64,000 bases of DNA from Paragorgia papillata (taxonomy: Eukaryota > Cnidaria > Anthozoa > Scleralcyonacea > Coralliidae), in contig JAWNZC010000352.1 of the NCBI GenBank assembly GCA_035771165.1, forward strand, positions 62,001 through 126,000, in the 5' to 3' direction. Position numbers and translations under genes: made by a program. Below the pieces are notes generated by a model that worked only from the letters and a program-made list of their open reading frames with translations, made no database searches and had not been told where the DNA came from. Within the stretch, counting starts at the first letter, position 1. Every line of letters begins with the position of its first letter. Positions 21,612 to 34,407 of the stretch are shown here, in pieces.

Positions 21612-23253
21612 CCTTTAGTCTGCACTCAAATGCCTTTGAAAAAAACATTTCCAAAATACTTAAAATTTAAATTTGCAAAATAAACAAGAAAACGTATCAG
21701 AGACGATCAAAAGTGGATGGGTATTCTATAATTGTTCCAACCATATCTCATTCATACATGAATCATTCAAAAATATGCAGAAGAAATTACACCACATGCA
21801 TACAGTATATACAACGTGGACTAACAATCTTGAATAACAAGAATAGTTGTTTGTGGACTTTAATAATTATGCTTGTCGTGTAACAAGTGCACTTAACCAG
21901 TATTTAAAAAATATTCGTACTTAACTCGCCCTCTATATGACTATATATACACGTGAAACCATGTTCGGAACTATATGATAACCAACAAATCATCCTCTAA
22001 TATTTTTAAAGATTTCTATAAAAGCCACGGTAATTCAAATCAAGTGCTTGTTTGACAAGATTCATATTAAGTAGCTTAAAACGCTTTACTGTAGTAACTT
22101 TTGCTGGGTGTTTTTTTTAAGAAGTTTCCACTTGGAGTTGACGAGTTAAATCGTCTGGCGTTCGAGTAAAATAACCAAGTTATCTCACAACAACAATGCG
22201 AGTAAAAGGCTTAATATGTAACCCATGCAAATGACTTTACTTTACCTCAAAGCCCCTTGCTGCTAATCCTTGTGATACATTCACCAAAACGACGAATAGT
22301 TCTTTGGTTGTTACTGTTAATTGCTCAAGGTCTGAGCATGCTTGTACTACCTTACTTCATATCGTGTAATACCAGATTCTGTTTAAACTCTTAAACGAAC
22401 GTTATACTTGAAAGAACTCGTGTTGCATTACCCCATAGTACGAAATCTGTGATATGACCAGTTCGGGCTAATTAATGATGCACAATGATCTTAATAATGT
22501 TTAGCAAACAGACAGATAAACATGTCCCTAGGGAGTTACAAGTGGTTATTATCGTATGTAGCGGGGGACCTTTTATTATCAGATGCAAATATATATATAT
22601 TTAACTTGAACAAAACACTTTGTTAATTAACGTTTAGGATAATATTTTCCTATCGGAAGTGTTAATGACCAGCAAGGTCATCATTATACATTAGTCTTAT
22701 TATGCGACTTATATAGTCCACTTGAACTTATTCCCTTGGTGGAAGACATTTGTCCTTCTAAACAATAAAATTTTGATTAATAATTCGCGCAGTTGAACGT
22801 CGAGACTTCGAAGCTGTCCTCCAGAAAAACCAAAAACATGAAATTTGAGTTGTTTCGTTTGTTTGCGTAATGCTAAAAGTTTGTCCAGTTTTCAAATTCA
22901 AATTTATTTCCAATATGAGTTTATGAAAATACAAAAAAATGTTTACAACAACAAAATAAGATATATTTCGACCTAAATTAAGAAATTCTTACCAATTTAG
23001 GATAAGGATTAAGCGGAAATTGCTCACACTAGTACTGACTATATAAATGTTTATATATTAATATTACAGTTATATGTTATCCAGCACGATGCTGTATCAG
23101 TTAGTCTGAAATACAGCGCGCTATAATTTTATAAGCAGATCGGACATCGCATCGGGTATTGTGAAAAATACCCAATATTAAAATAAAAAAGTTATTCATC
23201 GAGGACGAAAGTTGTTATCCAAAACCTAAGTGCCATTAAGAATCATGTAGAAA
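21612..23253. other. Intergenic region between channels B and C
   Basis: This stretch holds the likely promoter of gene B and the 3' flank of gene C. I see no coding exon. It is AT-rich, with a decayed copy of the TCTGGCGTT core near 22150 and short TA tracts near 22590. Confidence 0.6.
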
Positions 23254-26200
23254 TTAAGCAGAACTGGTCCCGCCAATATGATCGTTGAGAACAGTTCCTG
23301 TACTGGCTTGAGTACCAACGCCTTTTTGCGCAACAATTCCCAGCATCTTTTCCAAAGCCATTCGGACTTCCTTGACTGCAACCGCATTTTTTTCATGATT
23401 TTTCCAAAGTTGAGATACATCTTGTTTGACGGAATCCAGATCTGACATTTGATCCTTGCCATACCGTCGTCCAAAGCGTTCCTGTACCAACTGCATCATG
23501 TCGTTTACATCTTCGCGCATTTCTTCCGCAGATTTTCGATCGTCCATCTCGCTGCTATTCAAATCGGCCTGGATCGTAATGACTTCGGGACTACACGAAT
23601 CTCGGATATAGTCGTAATAGCGTTGTCGTCGTTTATCCCCCAGTGATCTCTCCAGTGTGATGATCGTTTTTGCACGTTGCATGACGGAATTAGCGACAGC
23701 GTTTCCGTAAACTCTCGTGAAGGTGTCGGAAAGCATAGCGATGAGCACATTGACGAGAACAATTGCCATGATGACAATGAATGTTCCACAAAGGAATCTC
23801 GCCATGTGTTCATCTGAACTTTCCAGTGCGTCGAATCCATAATCCATAACGACCACCATGGAAAATATATTGAAGAGCATTTCGTCAAGGGTGCTATACC
23901 CTTCCACTTTACCCCCTGTAGCGTTGCCTCCGAAAGTGATCCAAAACGAGGCTGAATAAGGAATAAAAATAAGCAAGAACAATAAACCCCATTTCAAAAT
24001 GTCCGTTACTATGTGACCAAAAATGGCGACGAAAGCTCCAGGTCCTTCAAATGGTCGTGCTGATTTCATAATGCGAATCCAAAGAACAACGAGTAAAGCG
24101 CAGACGAAACGAGCGTAGATACGATAAGATGAGACACTCTTGATCTCTAGGAACGCAGCTTGTGAGCATATTGTGGCTAGGATGAGAGCTAATGCTACCC
24201 AGTCGTAGTAAAACCAATAATCTGAATTGGCCAGTATCGGTGGGTTTTGAACAGACTTTATTTCGGCTTCAAGATACGTACGTTCCTGAGGCCAACGAGG
24301 ATGACAATATTGAAGATCTTTACTCAGGTCATCCACCCTCCATTTACTCCATTCGGCGTTGTTTTTCCGAACCTTCAATGTTCCTGTAAACAAAAACAAA
24401 AAACACTTCTAAAATATAACGACTGGTATAGATATATCTTTCAAGTCATAGTTTAACGCTTTCCCGATTGTGTCGTTTCTCTTGGAACGATACAGACTTT
24501 ATTATTTTACTCTGGCTAACGCCAGACGACTTTACTCAAGTTCTCGGGAGCCACTGCTCTGGCTTAAAAGTTTTTGAACGTAACTTAACTCATTCCTGTC
24601 CGAGGGCTTCCCCAGAGATGAATAAAATCATCTAGCGTTAGCCAGAATAAAATACTAAAGACCAATTCGGACAGGAAAGAGTTAGAGAGATAGTCTATAA
24701 CTCATTCCTGTCCGAGGGCTTCCCCAGAGATGAATAAAATCGTCTGGCGTTAGCCAGAATAAAATACTAAAGACCAATTCGGACAGGAAAGAGTTAAAAG
24801 GTTACTGTTCATGACCCAACGTTTCGACACTCTGATCTAGTGTTCTCACGCAAACACTGACCATGCGCGGTATACGTACCTGTTATTTGTTGCACAATTT
24901 CCAAGATTGTAAGTAAGGCAATAGCGATAGCAATAAACCATCTCCACAATTTATCAGGCAATGGGGAATAAGCATCTTCATCTGTAGTGGGAATAGTCAC
25001 AGCTAAGACTGTCCACAACGTTGCATAAAGAAGATTAAGAAGCAAGGCTCCTATACCACCCAGTTTGCCAAAAACTCTCCACTTGACAGATATCAAGCGC
25101 CGAATAACCGGATGCATAATAATATCAAGACGGTTATTCTCAACAGCGACCTCCAGAGGGCTACGGACTGCTGACGGGCTTTCATTGAGTCGTGCACCTT
25201 CCAAACGATCTAGGAAGAAGTACTCTCTACGACTGATGTTATCTGCTGAATGGAGTTGTCCCAAAGCTTCCAGGGCCACTTGAGGGGCTTTCTCAATCAA
25301 AAGTGATAATGGTGAATTCCCGCTGTTGTCGTATACACCAGCTGGTGCACCTTCTTCAAGCAATAACTTCGCTGCTTTTGTACGATTCATTTCTGCGGCA
25401 AGCTAAAAAATAAATTGAATCGAGAGTCAAAAATGAAGAGTCCGAAACGAACTTAGTTCACCTGCAACGAACCAAGATTCAACGACCTGTTTTTGGATCG
25501 CAGGCGTATCTGTGTCTAATGAATGCGTGTTCTCTGGAAAGCACTAAAGCACGAGTGAGGTCCACTGATCTCTACATAAACTGGATTGCTCATCCGGCTT
25601 CAAAAATGAAGCCACCAGAGATGACGAATTGGGAGTACCAAGATGGCTGCCATGGGAAATTGTATGTTTTCGTAGCACGAAAAAGGAGACAAAAAGAGCC
25701 ACATTAAAAAAATTGCATTTGTTGGTATATATACTGGACATGGGAGTAGTAAGATGGCGGATCTGGTTTCAAAATTTTGACTCTTTTGAAGACTGCACTA
25801 AGAGACGTATTCAAATTTACTGCGCAACCTTCTGCAAGAACTATTGCCAATCAGTGATGGATTTACAGCGGGGTGCAGGGGGGTGCGCACGCCCCTGGCC
25901 CTTGGCCAAGGGGGTGTAGGGGGGTGCCAATTACTCAATTAGTGCCTTGCTGCAGTGGGATGCGACGTGGATTTCATTGAAAATGTCAATCACATTTCTA
26001 ATGTCTAGCTACCTTGTGATATCCCTAATAAAATTCATAATAAAACGTCCACTTTATCTCTAAATTTATTTGATACCTTCCAGGTTTGATAAAATGCGCT
26101 ACTGAAAACACAATTTAAAACTTTTAAATCTTTCTTCAAAGTACCGTCAGAATGCATGAAATGCCATTTCAGAGGTCCAAATTTAAAAAATTTGGACCTC

Positions 26201-26957
26201 TAGGAATGGTTTGACTAACGTTAAAAAAATTCTAGATCCACCCCTGCATCACCCCCCCTACCAGATCAAGCTGGATCCATCACTGTTGCCAATGAGTCCT
26301 ATTTTTTCTATCTTTAAAAGACAATATTTTATATAGATCTACCTGTAAAGGAGTCCTATTTTTACTATCTTTAAAAGACAATATTTTATAAAGACCTACC
26401 TGTAAAGGAGTCCTATTTTTACTATCTTTAAAAGACAATATTTTATATCGATCTACCTGTAAAGGAGTCCTATTTTTTCTATCTTTAAAAGACAATATTT
26501 TATATAGATCTACCTGTAAAGGAGTCCAATTTTTTCTATCTTTAAAAGACAATATTTTATATCGATCTACCTGTGAAGGAGTCCTATTATTACTATCTTT
26601 AAAAGACAATATTTTAATAATATCGATCTACCTGTAAAGGAGTCCTATTTTTACTATCTTTAAAAGACAATATTTTATAAAGACCTACCTGTAAAGGAGT
26701 CCTATTTTTACTATCCTTCGAGACAATATCTGCTCCATATGCCAAGAGCATCTTTAAAGAACGACATGCTCCATTTTTGGCTGCGAAATGAATTGGAGTT
26801 TGCTCCTCATTCAGAGTGGCTATATTAATATTCGCTTTGTTGGAAATCAGGAATTCGACCATTTCAGCGTAATCAACAGCTGCAGCAACATGCAGAGGAG
26901 CACGTCCAAAATTATCTTGAATATTAATTTCACCTCCTAAGAAGGAACAACAGAATT

Positions 26958-26992
<35 letters not shown>

Positions 26993-27061
26993 TTCATTCA
27001 TTCATTCATTCATTCATTCATTCATTCATTCATTCATTCATTCATTCATTCATTCATTCAT

Positions 27062-27092
<31 letters not shown>

Positions 27093-28602
27093 TTCATTCA
27101 CTCATTTATTTATTTAAAAACTTATCTATATTACTTTTTCGCCATGGAAACTTTCAAAGAATTAACCAAGATTACGTAATTTCTTAAAATAACCTACCAT
27201 GCTTGATTAGAAATTGTAATATTTCAGGATCCCAAGATCTTGCCACTTCATGAAGGATAGTTTGACCGTTTTTATCACGAGCGTTGACGTCAGCTCCAGA
27301 AGCCAAGAGAGATTCGACAAAATCAAAATCAAGTGTATCTCCCATTTCGTTGGTCGATGCAAGCGTTGATAAATAATGAAGTAAAGCAGTGTTTCTTACA
27401 ACTTCATGTTGAGGAGCTGTAGAGGAAAATGTCGTGTCCATTTGTGCTTCAAGCATACCGTGCAACGGCTCGTTTGCTTTCACTGCTCCACCTAAATTGT
27501 ATGAAAAAGGCGACTGAGCATTAACAAGCATTGAGCATTAATTAACATTGGGTAGCTTGGGGGTGTTGGTGGCACAGTTCACTTCGGCGACCTGGGTTCC
27601 ATTCCTGCTCTCAGCAACACCGCTGCCAAACGTTTTGCGCATGCGCGACGTCCAAGCTCGTCCTGAAAAAAAGAGCGGGAAAACACTGAAATATTTAGAC
27701 TGGTCCAGAGTCCGACACAAAAGTTAAAATTATAAGCATACTACCAAAAAGATAAGGTAGGTAATTTGTGCATGGCTTCTTTGTCAATATTGTAACGTAT
27801 TCTAAATTTACCCCTTCGTAATTTTCTTTACCCTTTTTTTAAAACACAAATGAATAGTCGAGTCTTACTTAGTCTTCACTGTCTGGTTGTTGTCGCCACG
27901 GCTAGTTCCCACTTCTCTTGCAATGTTTACTCTAGCGAATTCACGCATGCTCAAACGTTTGGCAGCGGTGTTGCTCTCAGCAGTTATCTGATTAAAAATT
28001 TCACCTGGGCCGCTGTGAGAAGAGCGCTTCTAATAATAACTTTATTCAAGTGTCAATGTATTTATCTAGTTAACAAGTAATTGAAGACATTATCTATGAA
28101 TATAAATAAAATACTATGTATATAATATTACATAAATTATATAAAGTAAATAGGCAATATAACAAGATATATACATCATAACTTACAGAGAGTACAACAA
28201 TTTGAATTGTTCTCTATGAAACTAGTTAAATCTATCTTTTTATTAATTTTTTTAAAAATGTTCAGACTCTCTGAAGCTCTAAAAGTGGTACTTCATTTTG
28301 ACCATATAAAAGGCCCTAAATAAGATATAGAATTAATGCTTACCACAACAAATAGTTTCAAAACGAGGTATATCAAAATCACTGTTCCTAAGTATTTAAA
28401 TAATTCTAAGACAAAGCTCAAAAGTTAGATTACTTGAGCCACAAGTTGAGATCATGACCTTCTGGTGCATTAATTTAGCATGTACCCTTTATCAAGAATA
28501 AAACCTTCATCTTATTTTACCTGGAACATCTTTCATTAACATCTCCTCAAAGGCTTTCACCTTCCCCAGCTTTGATCGTCTTTTCCCACCTACATTCTCC
28601 AT
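23254..28602 (-). CDS. TRPV-like ankyrin-repeat cation channel, paralog C
   Basis: Five exons join in phase: 28602-28521, 27491-27198, 26936-26689, 25402-24880 and 24383-23254, giving 758 residues, the shortest of the five. The N-terminus MENVGGKRR leads to FEEMLMKDVPG. Six ankyrin-like repeats follow, then HPVIRRLISVKWRVFG, S1-S2, CHPRWPQER, S3-S6 with pore loop FSMVVVMDYGFD, and QRAKTIITLER. A coiled coil with QERFGRRYG ends close to the C-terminus, so the long Ser/Arg tail of A, D and E is absent. Exon lengths 248 and 523 match gene A exactly. Intron 3 begins with an array of repeated splice donors (26284-26691), which could shift the end of the ankyrin exon. Domain order is complete, and a membrane cation channel is the likely product. 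Confidence 0.88.
24589..24795. mobile_element. Dimeric palindromic MITE, second locus
   Basis: Two units (24589-24683 and 24701-24795) of the CCTGTCCGA family are joined by the same AGAGAGATAGTYTATAA spacer as at 4201-4415. It lies in intron 4 of channel C. The adjacent sequence at about 24480-24545 carries another, more diverged core. Confidence 0.8.
26284..26691 (-). repeat. 57-bp minisatellite built from an exon-intron junction of channel C
   Basis: Seven copies of the splice-donor block (exon end CTTTACAG then GTAGRTC) start at plus positions 26341, 26398, 26455, 26512, 26569, 26630 and 26687, with a decayed eighth near 26291. Spacing is 57 bp except one 61-bp step. The last copy (26687) is the true end of ankyrin exon 3 (TPLQ). 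Each unit repeats the last ~30 nt of the exon plus the first ~27 nt of the intron. Confidence 0.93.
26958..27118 (+). repeat. (ATTT)n/(ATTC)n microsatellite in intron 2 of channel C
   Basis: ATTT units give way to about 20 ATTC units and return to ATTT. It fills most of the 261-bp intron between ankyrin exons 2 and 3, the same intron that holds (GGAA)n in gene A and (GGGA)n in gene E. Confidence 0.95.
27548..28010. mobile_element. Inverted-repeat element in intron 1 of channel C
   Basis: A block around CAACACCGCTGCCAAACG near 27620 reappears inverted at about 27955-27985. The left arm has a weak tRNA-like B box (GGTTCCATTCC). The ends are not sharp, and no target duplication was found. Confidence 0.45.
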
Positions 28603-28744
28603 CTTTTAAAATTTCTAAAAATTGTAATAAAATTTATGACGACAGTTAGCTAAAAAAATTCTCGTTCTCAATGAAAGGATAATCTTAGAAATAACTCTGT
28701 GAAGACAAACGTTATCATAGCATTGCTCGTGTAACATATCAGTT

Positions 28745-29495
28745 CAACACTCCTTTCTCGTGAGGGTCTACGCAACTTCGATCAAAAGCTTGCCCCCGCA
28801 TATATCACATCCGATTCCCGTTTTGGGTAAATTAACGTAAATTTATACATTTGCCTTTCGCTTCAAGATGGCAGATTCGAAGTTTGGAAGAGTGGCGTAT
28901 GATATCTGTAAATTTCAAAAAGCACTTACTACGGCTTGCAATCTCTTGCAAGTGGAAAGCTTTTGCGAGCTTCGCGTGTAGTATAATTGCACATATTTAT
29001 GTTAATTCATCCAAAACTGGAATCGGATGTCACGTACACCTGCACGCAAAAACGCACACTCTGTGTCAGACCTGATGCAGAATGATGTCAGATCTGTTCA
29101 GAAAAATGTAGCGACCCCTGATACAGCCTGTTGCAGTATCAGCTATGATACACCTATGATATCATATCTGTATCATATACCTGCAGCTACAGCAGACTGT
29201 TCAGAACAGATTCTGTCAAACTGTATCAGCCTGACACGGTCAGTGCTGTATATAACATACTGAACAGGTATGTTGTCTACGGAGCTGTCGCAGTCTGTTA
29301 GAAATTCTATAACTAAATGTTTATACATCAGCGCTGGTACATTCTGTAGCTGTCAGGCTGTATCAAGGGTCGCTACATTTCTCTGAACAGATCTGATATC
29401 AGAGCTGATCAGACTGTGCGTTTTTACGTGTGTATGCGGGGGCAAGCTTTTGATCGAAGTTACGTAGACCCTCGATCGAGAGAAACGAGTGTTGA
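28745..29495. mobile_element. 750-bp nested inverted-repeat element
   Basis: Outer arms of about 60 bp include CTTGCCCCCGCATA (28789-28802) and its complement near 29437. A second, inner pair of arms around TGTAGCGACCC lies at about 29085-29130 and 29345-29395. The inner part is rich in CTGATAC/CTGTATC words. No coding sequence is seen. Confidence 0.75.
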
Positions 29496-30063
29496 GTGTC
29501 TAGGCTAACGCCATCATTTCCGCCGAACACTGATCTAGCAAAGTTCAAGAAGGGACAGAGGCATGTCTTGCATTATGGTTTTAAAATATCATATACTTCT
29601 TATAGAGTACCATTTCTTATACATTTCATTTTCAAGAGCAATTTATTTTACGATTTAAAATCAAGGCATCGGAACGCGAGTGACCTAAAAGTTTTTCACA
29701 GCGAAACCTAGCAATGGTAATTACCCTCCCCACCCCTACCACTAAGTTTCTTATCGAATTTCGACATCAAAAACACTCCTAGCAAATATTGGGGGGGCCA
29801 AGCTCGCTTTAAAAAACCATTTAGCAACTCTTTTACAGTTTTAGGTCGATCTCAGACTACAGATCGCTGGAATAATTTAGTATTTGAGCCTTGACGTACA
29901 TACCAATTGTTCTTGGCTCAGATCAATCTTAGACTCTTTACATTGCTCTCGATTTGCATTCAAGCGTTCCAGTAATAATAATAAATAATAATAATAAACT
30001 TTATTTCAGTGTCTAGATTCTTTAGCATTGACAGCTAATTAAGATTGCGTTTGATTTGACTTA

Positions 30064-30487
30064 AGGCCTGGTCAAACGCTTTCCACATTTCATTCAACAT
30101 CGTTCAACATTGTTGAATTCAACATGTTGAAAACGTTTGACCACCCCTGTTGAATGATGTTGAACGTTGTTGAATGGTGTTGAACGAAATTTGAGCATGT
30201 CCAAATTTTCGTTCAACACGCGTTCAACATTTCTATTGTTCTCAAAATTTTGAAAGGTGTTGAACGCATTTGGCCACATTTCATTCAACTTTGTTGAACA
30301 GAGACATGTACCATACGGGATATTGTCGATTCCAGCTTTTGTGGTAGCCCGCGTTCAATTAATTGTCATTCATGAATGTTGAACGATGTTGAATTCATTT
30401 GGCCACTCGTGCTTTCAACATCATTCAACATCGTTCAACAATGTTGAATGATGTTGAATGCGATGTTGAAAGCGTTTGGCCAGGCCT
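30064..30487. mobile_element. PIF/Harbinger-type MITE made of GTTGAA words
   Basis: Ends AGGCCTGGTCAAACGC and GCGTTTGGCCAGGCCT are complements but for one base. They are flanked by TTA on each side (30061-30063 and 30488-30490), the target size of PIF/Harbinger elements. The interior is dense in TTCAACAT/ATGTTGAA words on both strands. Confidence 0.7.
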
Positions 30488-31582
30488 TTAGATCGATCCC
30501 AGAGTAACCTGCAACACAAACAGTGCCGAGTATAATATCCCTTTATGTGTTTATTCTTAATTGAGATATAACCATTTCATACTGACCTAGCTATAGTATA
30601 CATCATGGTCAAAATAAACGCGAGGTAAACTTTCCTTGTTAAACCAATACGAATACAAAGAATAGTGATGTTTAATTACTGTTGTATTGTACATCCTTCA
30701 GCCACCACAAACTCTGTGTGTGAATTAACCCCTTGGCCCCCGTGAGAACTCTCTGCTTGACGAGTACAATCGTCTGGCATTAGCCAGAGTAAAGAAATTA
30801 AAGGTTGAATACTAAAATACAGAAGGATCGTTTCAAAAGGAACGATATAGTCGACAAAGGGTTCAGTCTGTGACTGGAAGTCCATTATTGAATCACGCGA
30901 TGGCCAGTAATGCACGAACCTGAACGTTTGTCTAAATAATCAAGTGGTTTCTGGATTTGAATATAATAACTTGTCGATACTGGTATTATGCCGATATTGG
31001 TTATCGTATTCACAATGTTAGAAACATATATTGCAACACAAACAGGTTATATATGAAGTCACTAAAGAATGTCAATAATCACAAATAAAGACATTACTCT
31101 ATTATTAGATCAAGACATATAGTCTTGTATACATTTCGGGAACTAACATTAATGTCAAAACATAGATAATACTAACCTTATTTGAACCACGTTCGTAGTA
31201 TTCTCGTGATCAAATCAATACACCAGTCTACAACTTAAACCATTACAGAGAAGCATTCGTCTATCGAATGGTGCACACATATAAATTATGTACACAAGCT
31301 TAAGTTCTTTGTTGTGGTTAAAAAGACATTGTTCTCAAAATAAAGAAATCGGAAACAATAAATTCCTTTGAGTAAGCGAAGCATTTCGGCGAAGTCACTA
31401 AAGTCAAAATATTTTAGAGTCGGTCACGTTCTGTGGTTATAAGAACCAAACTTTTATTACTATTTGTGGGGGAAAACAAATGGAAGTATATATTTAAATC
31501 TTTGAATGATTGAATATAGCGGTAAAATATATAGATAAAAATTCCCAATATGTGACAAAAACATTGAACATTCATTCTTCAG

Positions 31583-31628
31583 CCTCTGATGAAATCTCGA
31601 GTATTATCGCGAGACGAAAGCTCAGTAT
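31583..31628 (+). ncRNA. Hammerhead-like motif
   Basis: CTGATGA is followed by an AT-rich linker, a 5-bp stem (TCTCG..CGAGA) and GAAAG. It lacks a convincing stem I and departs from consensus between CTGATGA and stem II. It is a decayed member of the family seen at other loci. Confidence 0.25.
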
Positions 31629-32394
31629 AGTGTAACATGCCCTTGCAAACAAAATTTTCAACTAGAACACACATACCATCTCAGACTACGGATTATACAT
31701 TGATCCCAACACAAGATGTTACGGCAAACAACCATAACGCAAGCAAGATATATTAAAATCTGTGGTTCTTTATTTTATCTCATTAAAATTTTAGCTGAAC
31801 TCTTATCTTTATCCTATAAGATAACGATTTCCGAACGTGATATATTTTCCGACCTAGAGATTTTATAGCTATGCATAAAATGTCTTCAAACATCAATCAA
31901 TCAATCAATCAAATTTTATTTAAAAGAGCCAAGAGCTAAGAAGAAGCTCGTTCAAAATACGTACGTGTAAACAAACTTTCAATTACATACTAATACTATA
32001 CTAATTATTAATTATTACATTCATTAAATTTTAACCTATAGAATCTAGAATAATCATAAAATATCTTAAAAATACATTGAGTATATAGAAATACAGTTAG
32101 TAGTTTAAAAAGTTTAAAATTGATGGCTTAGTAGAGCATTCTTAAACTCTACTATTTCTTGAATTTCCCTAATATGCGTGGACTAGCTGGCAGGCTGTCC
32201 CATATAAACCGGTCATGATTTAGGGGTAGACTATACCTGCAGTGGTTTTCAAAGAACGACGCAACACAATAGAATACAATAGAATACAATAGACAATATA
32301 CTCTAAAAATAGTAAATGCCCCAAAATCGTGACTCATATGGTTCCATAATTCACACGTAATGTACGAGTAGCTATTTCTCATCCAGTTAAGATT

Positions 32395-32812
32395 CAATCT
32401 CGTTCCCAGAGCCCACGTTCCCCACCCGGGAAAGGAGAGACTCTGGGATAATCCGTTTCAAATCACAGGATTCTTGTTATTCAGGTTGAGGTACGCATGC
32501 GTAAATATCCGAGCGGAATCTGGATAGTATGTTCTCCTTGTTTGACTTTTCCCCAAACAAGTCAATGGGGTTGCTGGAGAAGCTCGAATTACAGCATCTA
32601 CACACATACGGCGAAGATATCGATCGCGGCAACGTCTTCACTGGAGTCTTGTCGTCCGACATCTTTGTTATTTTGGTTTTATTAATTCTACTTCCGTTCA
32701 CTTCAGACCAACTCATGCTCACTATTCAGCCAATAACGTAACGATTTGAAACGGATTATCCCAGAGTCTCTCGTTTCCCGGGTGGGGAACGTGGGCTCTG
32801 GGAACGAGATTG
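32395..32812. mobile_element. 418-bp MITE with 9-bp target-site duplication
   Basis: Arms of about 65 bp start CAATCTCGTTCCCAGAGCCC and end in the complement. GTTAAGATT flanks both sides (32386-32394 and 32813-32821). A 9-bp duplication suggests a MULE-like mobiliser. Small ORFs inside are incidental. Confidence 0.85.
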
Positions 32813-33154
32813 GTTAAGATTAAAAAGAGGTTGTTGTAGTTTAGTTCCTATTCCTCTCAAGTTATAATTTAATTCTCTATATGCAAAAAAAATTATAATA
32901 TAGGATGGACCATTGGCATGTAAACACTTATGAAGAAGCACAAGGCATTGAAACACTACAATGACGTCATATAAAAATTGCTTTGCGTTACATTTGTTGC
33001 TTTGTAATAATTGTTGTTTTATAATGCTTGTTGTTTCAAGTTTATAAACATGTTATATGTATATAACATATACATGTATATATTATAAGTTATTTGTAGT
33101 TTAGTATTTTAATTGTTGTGTGCTTTTCGTATGCTTCACATGTGTATTTTTTGT

Positions 33155-33390
33155 TTTCACATGTGAACAAATTATGCTTCACATGTGATCACATGTTGTA
33201 TTTTTGTTTTCACATGTGAACAAATGATGCTTCACATATGATCACATGTGTATTTTTGTTTTCACATGTGAACAAATGATGCTTCACATGTGATCACATG
33301 TAAATAAAATTATATTTTCACATGTGAACAAATTATGCTTTACATGTGATCACATGTAAATAAAATTATATTTTCACATGTGAACAAAAG
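33155..33390 (+). repeat. ~54-bp minisatellite of TTCACATGTGAA palindromes
   Basis: Five units start at about 33155, 33209, 33261, 33317 and 33372. Each holds TTCACATGTGAAC and, except the last, a second CACATGTGATCACATG palindrome. Every unit could fold on itself. Confidence 0.85.
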
Positions 33391-33783
33391 AGAAGATGCC
33401 AATTTCACAACAAAAACACTCATCGCTTGGGTCATCCTTGTAGTATGACCTTTTAAATAATAAAACAGTGATTTTGTCATGGAGACAAATTTAAATATAG
33501 CATGGATAAAAGTATTGATCATGGTGAATAGCTATATAGTCATAGGATACCAGCCATGCGGCGGCTGAATGGGCTACCATGCCTAAATAAAGTTTATCTA
33601 TTTATCTTTATACAATACCCTTGTTGCTATGCGTGTTTTCATTGGTTGTTGGCCATGATCTATTAGAGGACAGACACATGGATCACGTCAGATCACGTCA
33701 GCTGACTTGCTTTTTTCTTTCTTCATGCCCCAAAACCCGACAGGGTTTTTTTAAAAACCTTTTAAGTTTTTGTATTGTATAAA

Positions 33784-33946
33784 ACAAATAGATTCCATTT
33801 TTTTGTTGTCTGTTCAGTTATAGATGCACAGAAGACGTCACAACGTGGTAAGAACATCAGTGACCCACTTTTTTGTTCTTACCACGTTGTGACGTCATCT
33901 GTGCATCTATAACTGAACAGACAACGGCAAAATGGAATCTATTTGT
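33784..33946. repeat. 163-bp near-perfect foldback
   Basis: Arms of about 75 bp, beginning ACAAATAGATTCCATTTT, pair with few mismatches around a short loop at about 33862. The arms contain GACGTCA. No target duplication is evident. Confidence 0.75.
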
Positions 33947-34284
33947 TAAATAGTTATATGGACAGTATAGCCATTCCCCTGTATATATATATGTAGCATA
34001 TGTCCCAGAAAAAAAACCAGTTTTCCGAAACATATGGCGTCCGAAGGTCTTCCGTGTGATCATGGAATTATAGTTTAATATTTTGCCCAGGCGGAAATGA
34101 TAATTGTAACATGATAATTTCATGTAACATGGCATTTATTTACTTAGCTTAACCAAAAGGAGTGAAAAATTACAGATATTAAACAATTACTGAAGATCTT
34201 TTGAAAAGGTAAAGTTCAGTTTCAATGAATAACTCATCAAAAAGAAATTGGGCTACCGACATTTTATAAACCAAAAATAATTAC

Positions 34285-34407
34285 CATTTTTCATACGAAG
34301 GCTTATGATTCCTAAGTCCATATCTTTAACATTCAATTTTAATTGAAATTTCAACAGTTCCGCCCGTTGAGCAAGAATCAGAATGCAAGTAGTACATGCA
34401 AATACGC
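34285..34407 (-). CDS. Possible orphan exon (41 residues), unidentified
   Basis: An open stretch is bounded by a CCCAG acceptor and a GTAATT donor on the minus strand. It is 123 nt, with phase 1 at both ends. It would encode a short hydrophobic start (GVFACTTCILILAQRAELL) and then a charged region. I recognise no family and found no partner exon. It may be chance in AT-rich DNA. Confidence 0.18.

Noticed and set aside
27538..27720. An alternative exon of channel C (GRAWTSRMRK...)
   Set aside because: It has an acceptor-like CAG but lies in an inverted-repeat element, and the residues do not match the paralogs. The exon at 27491 fits phase and sequence.
32477..32741. Three overlapping ORFs of 62-81 residues
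   Set aside because: They lie wholly inside the MITE with a 9-bp target duplication; open frames on both strands suggest chance.
33155..33390. CRISPR-like array
   Set aside because: Units of ~54 bp are repeated throughout with no unique spacers, and the genome is eukaryotic. This is a minisatellite.
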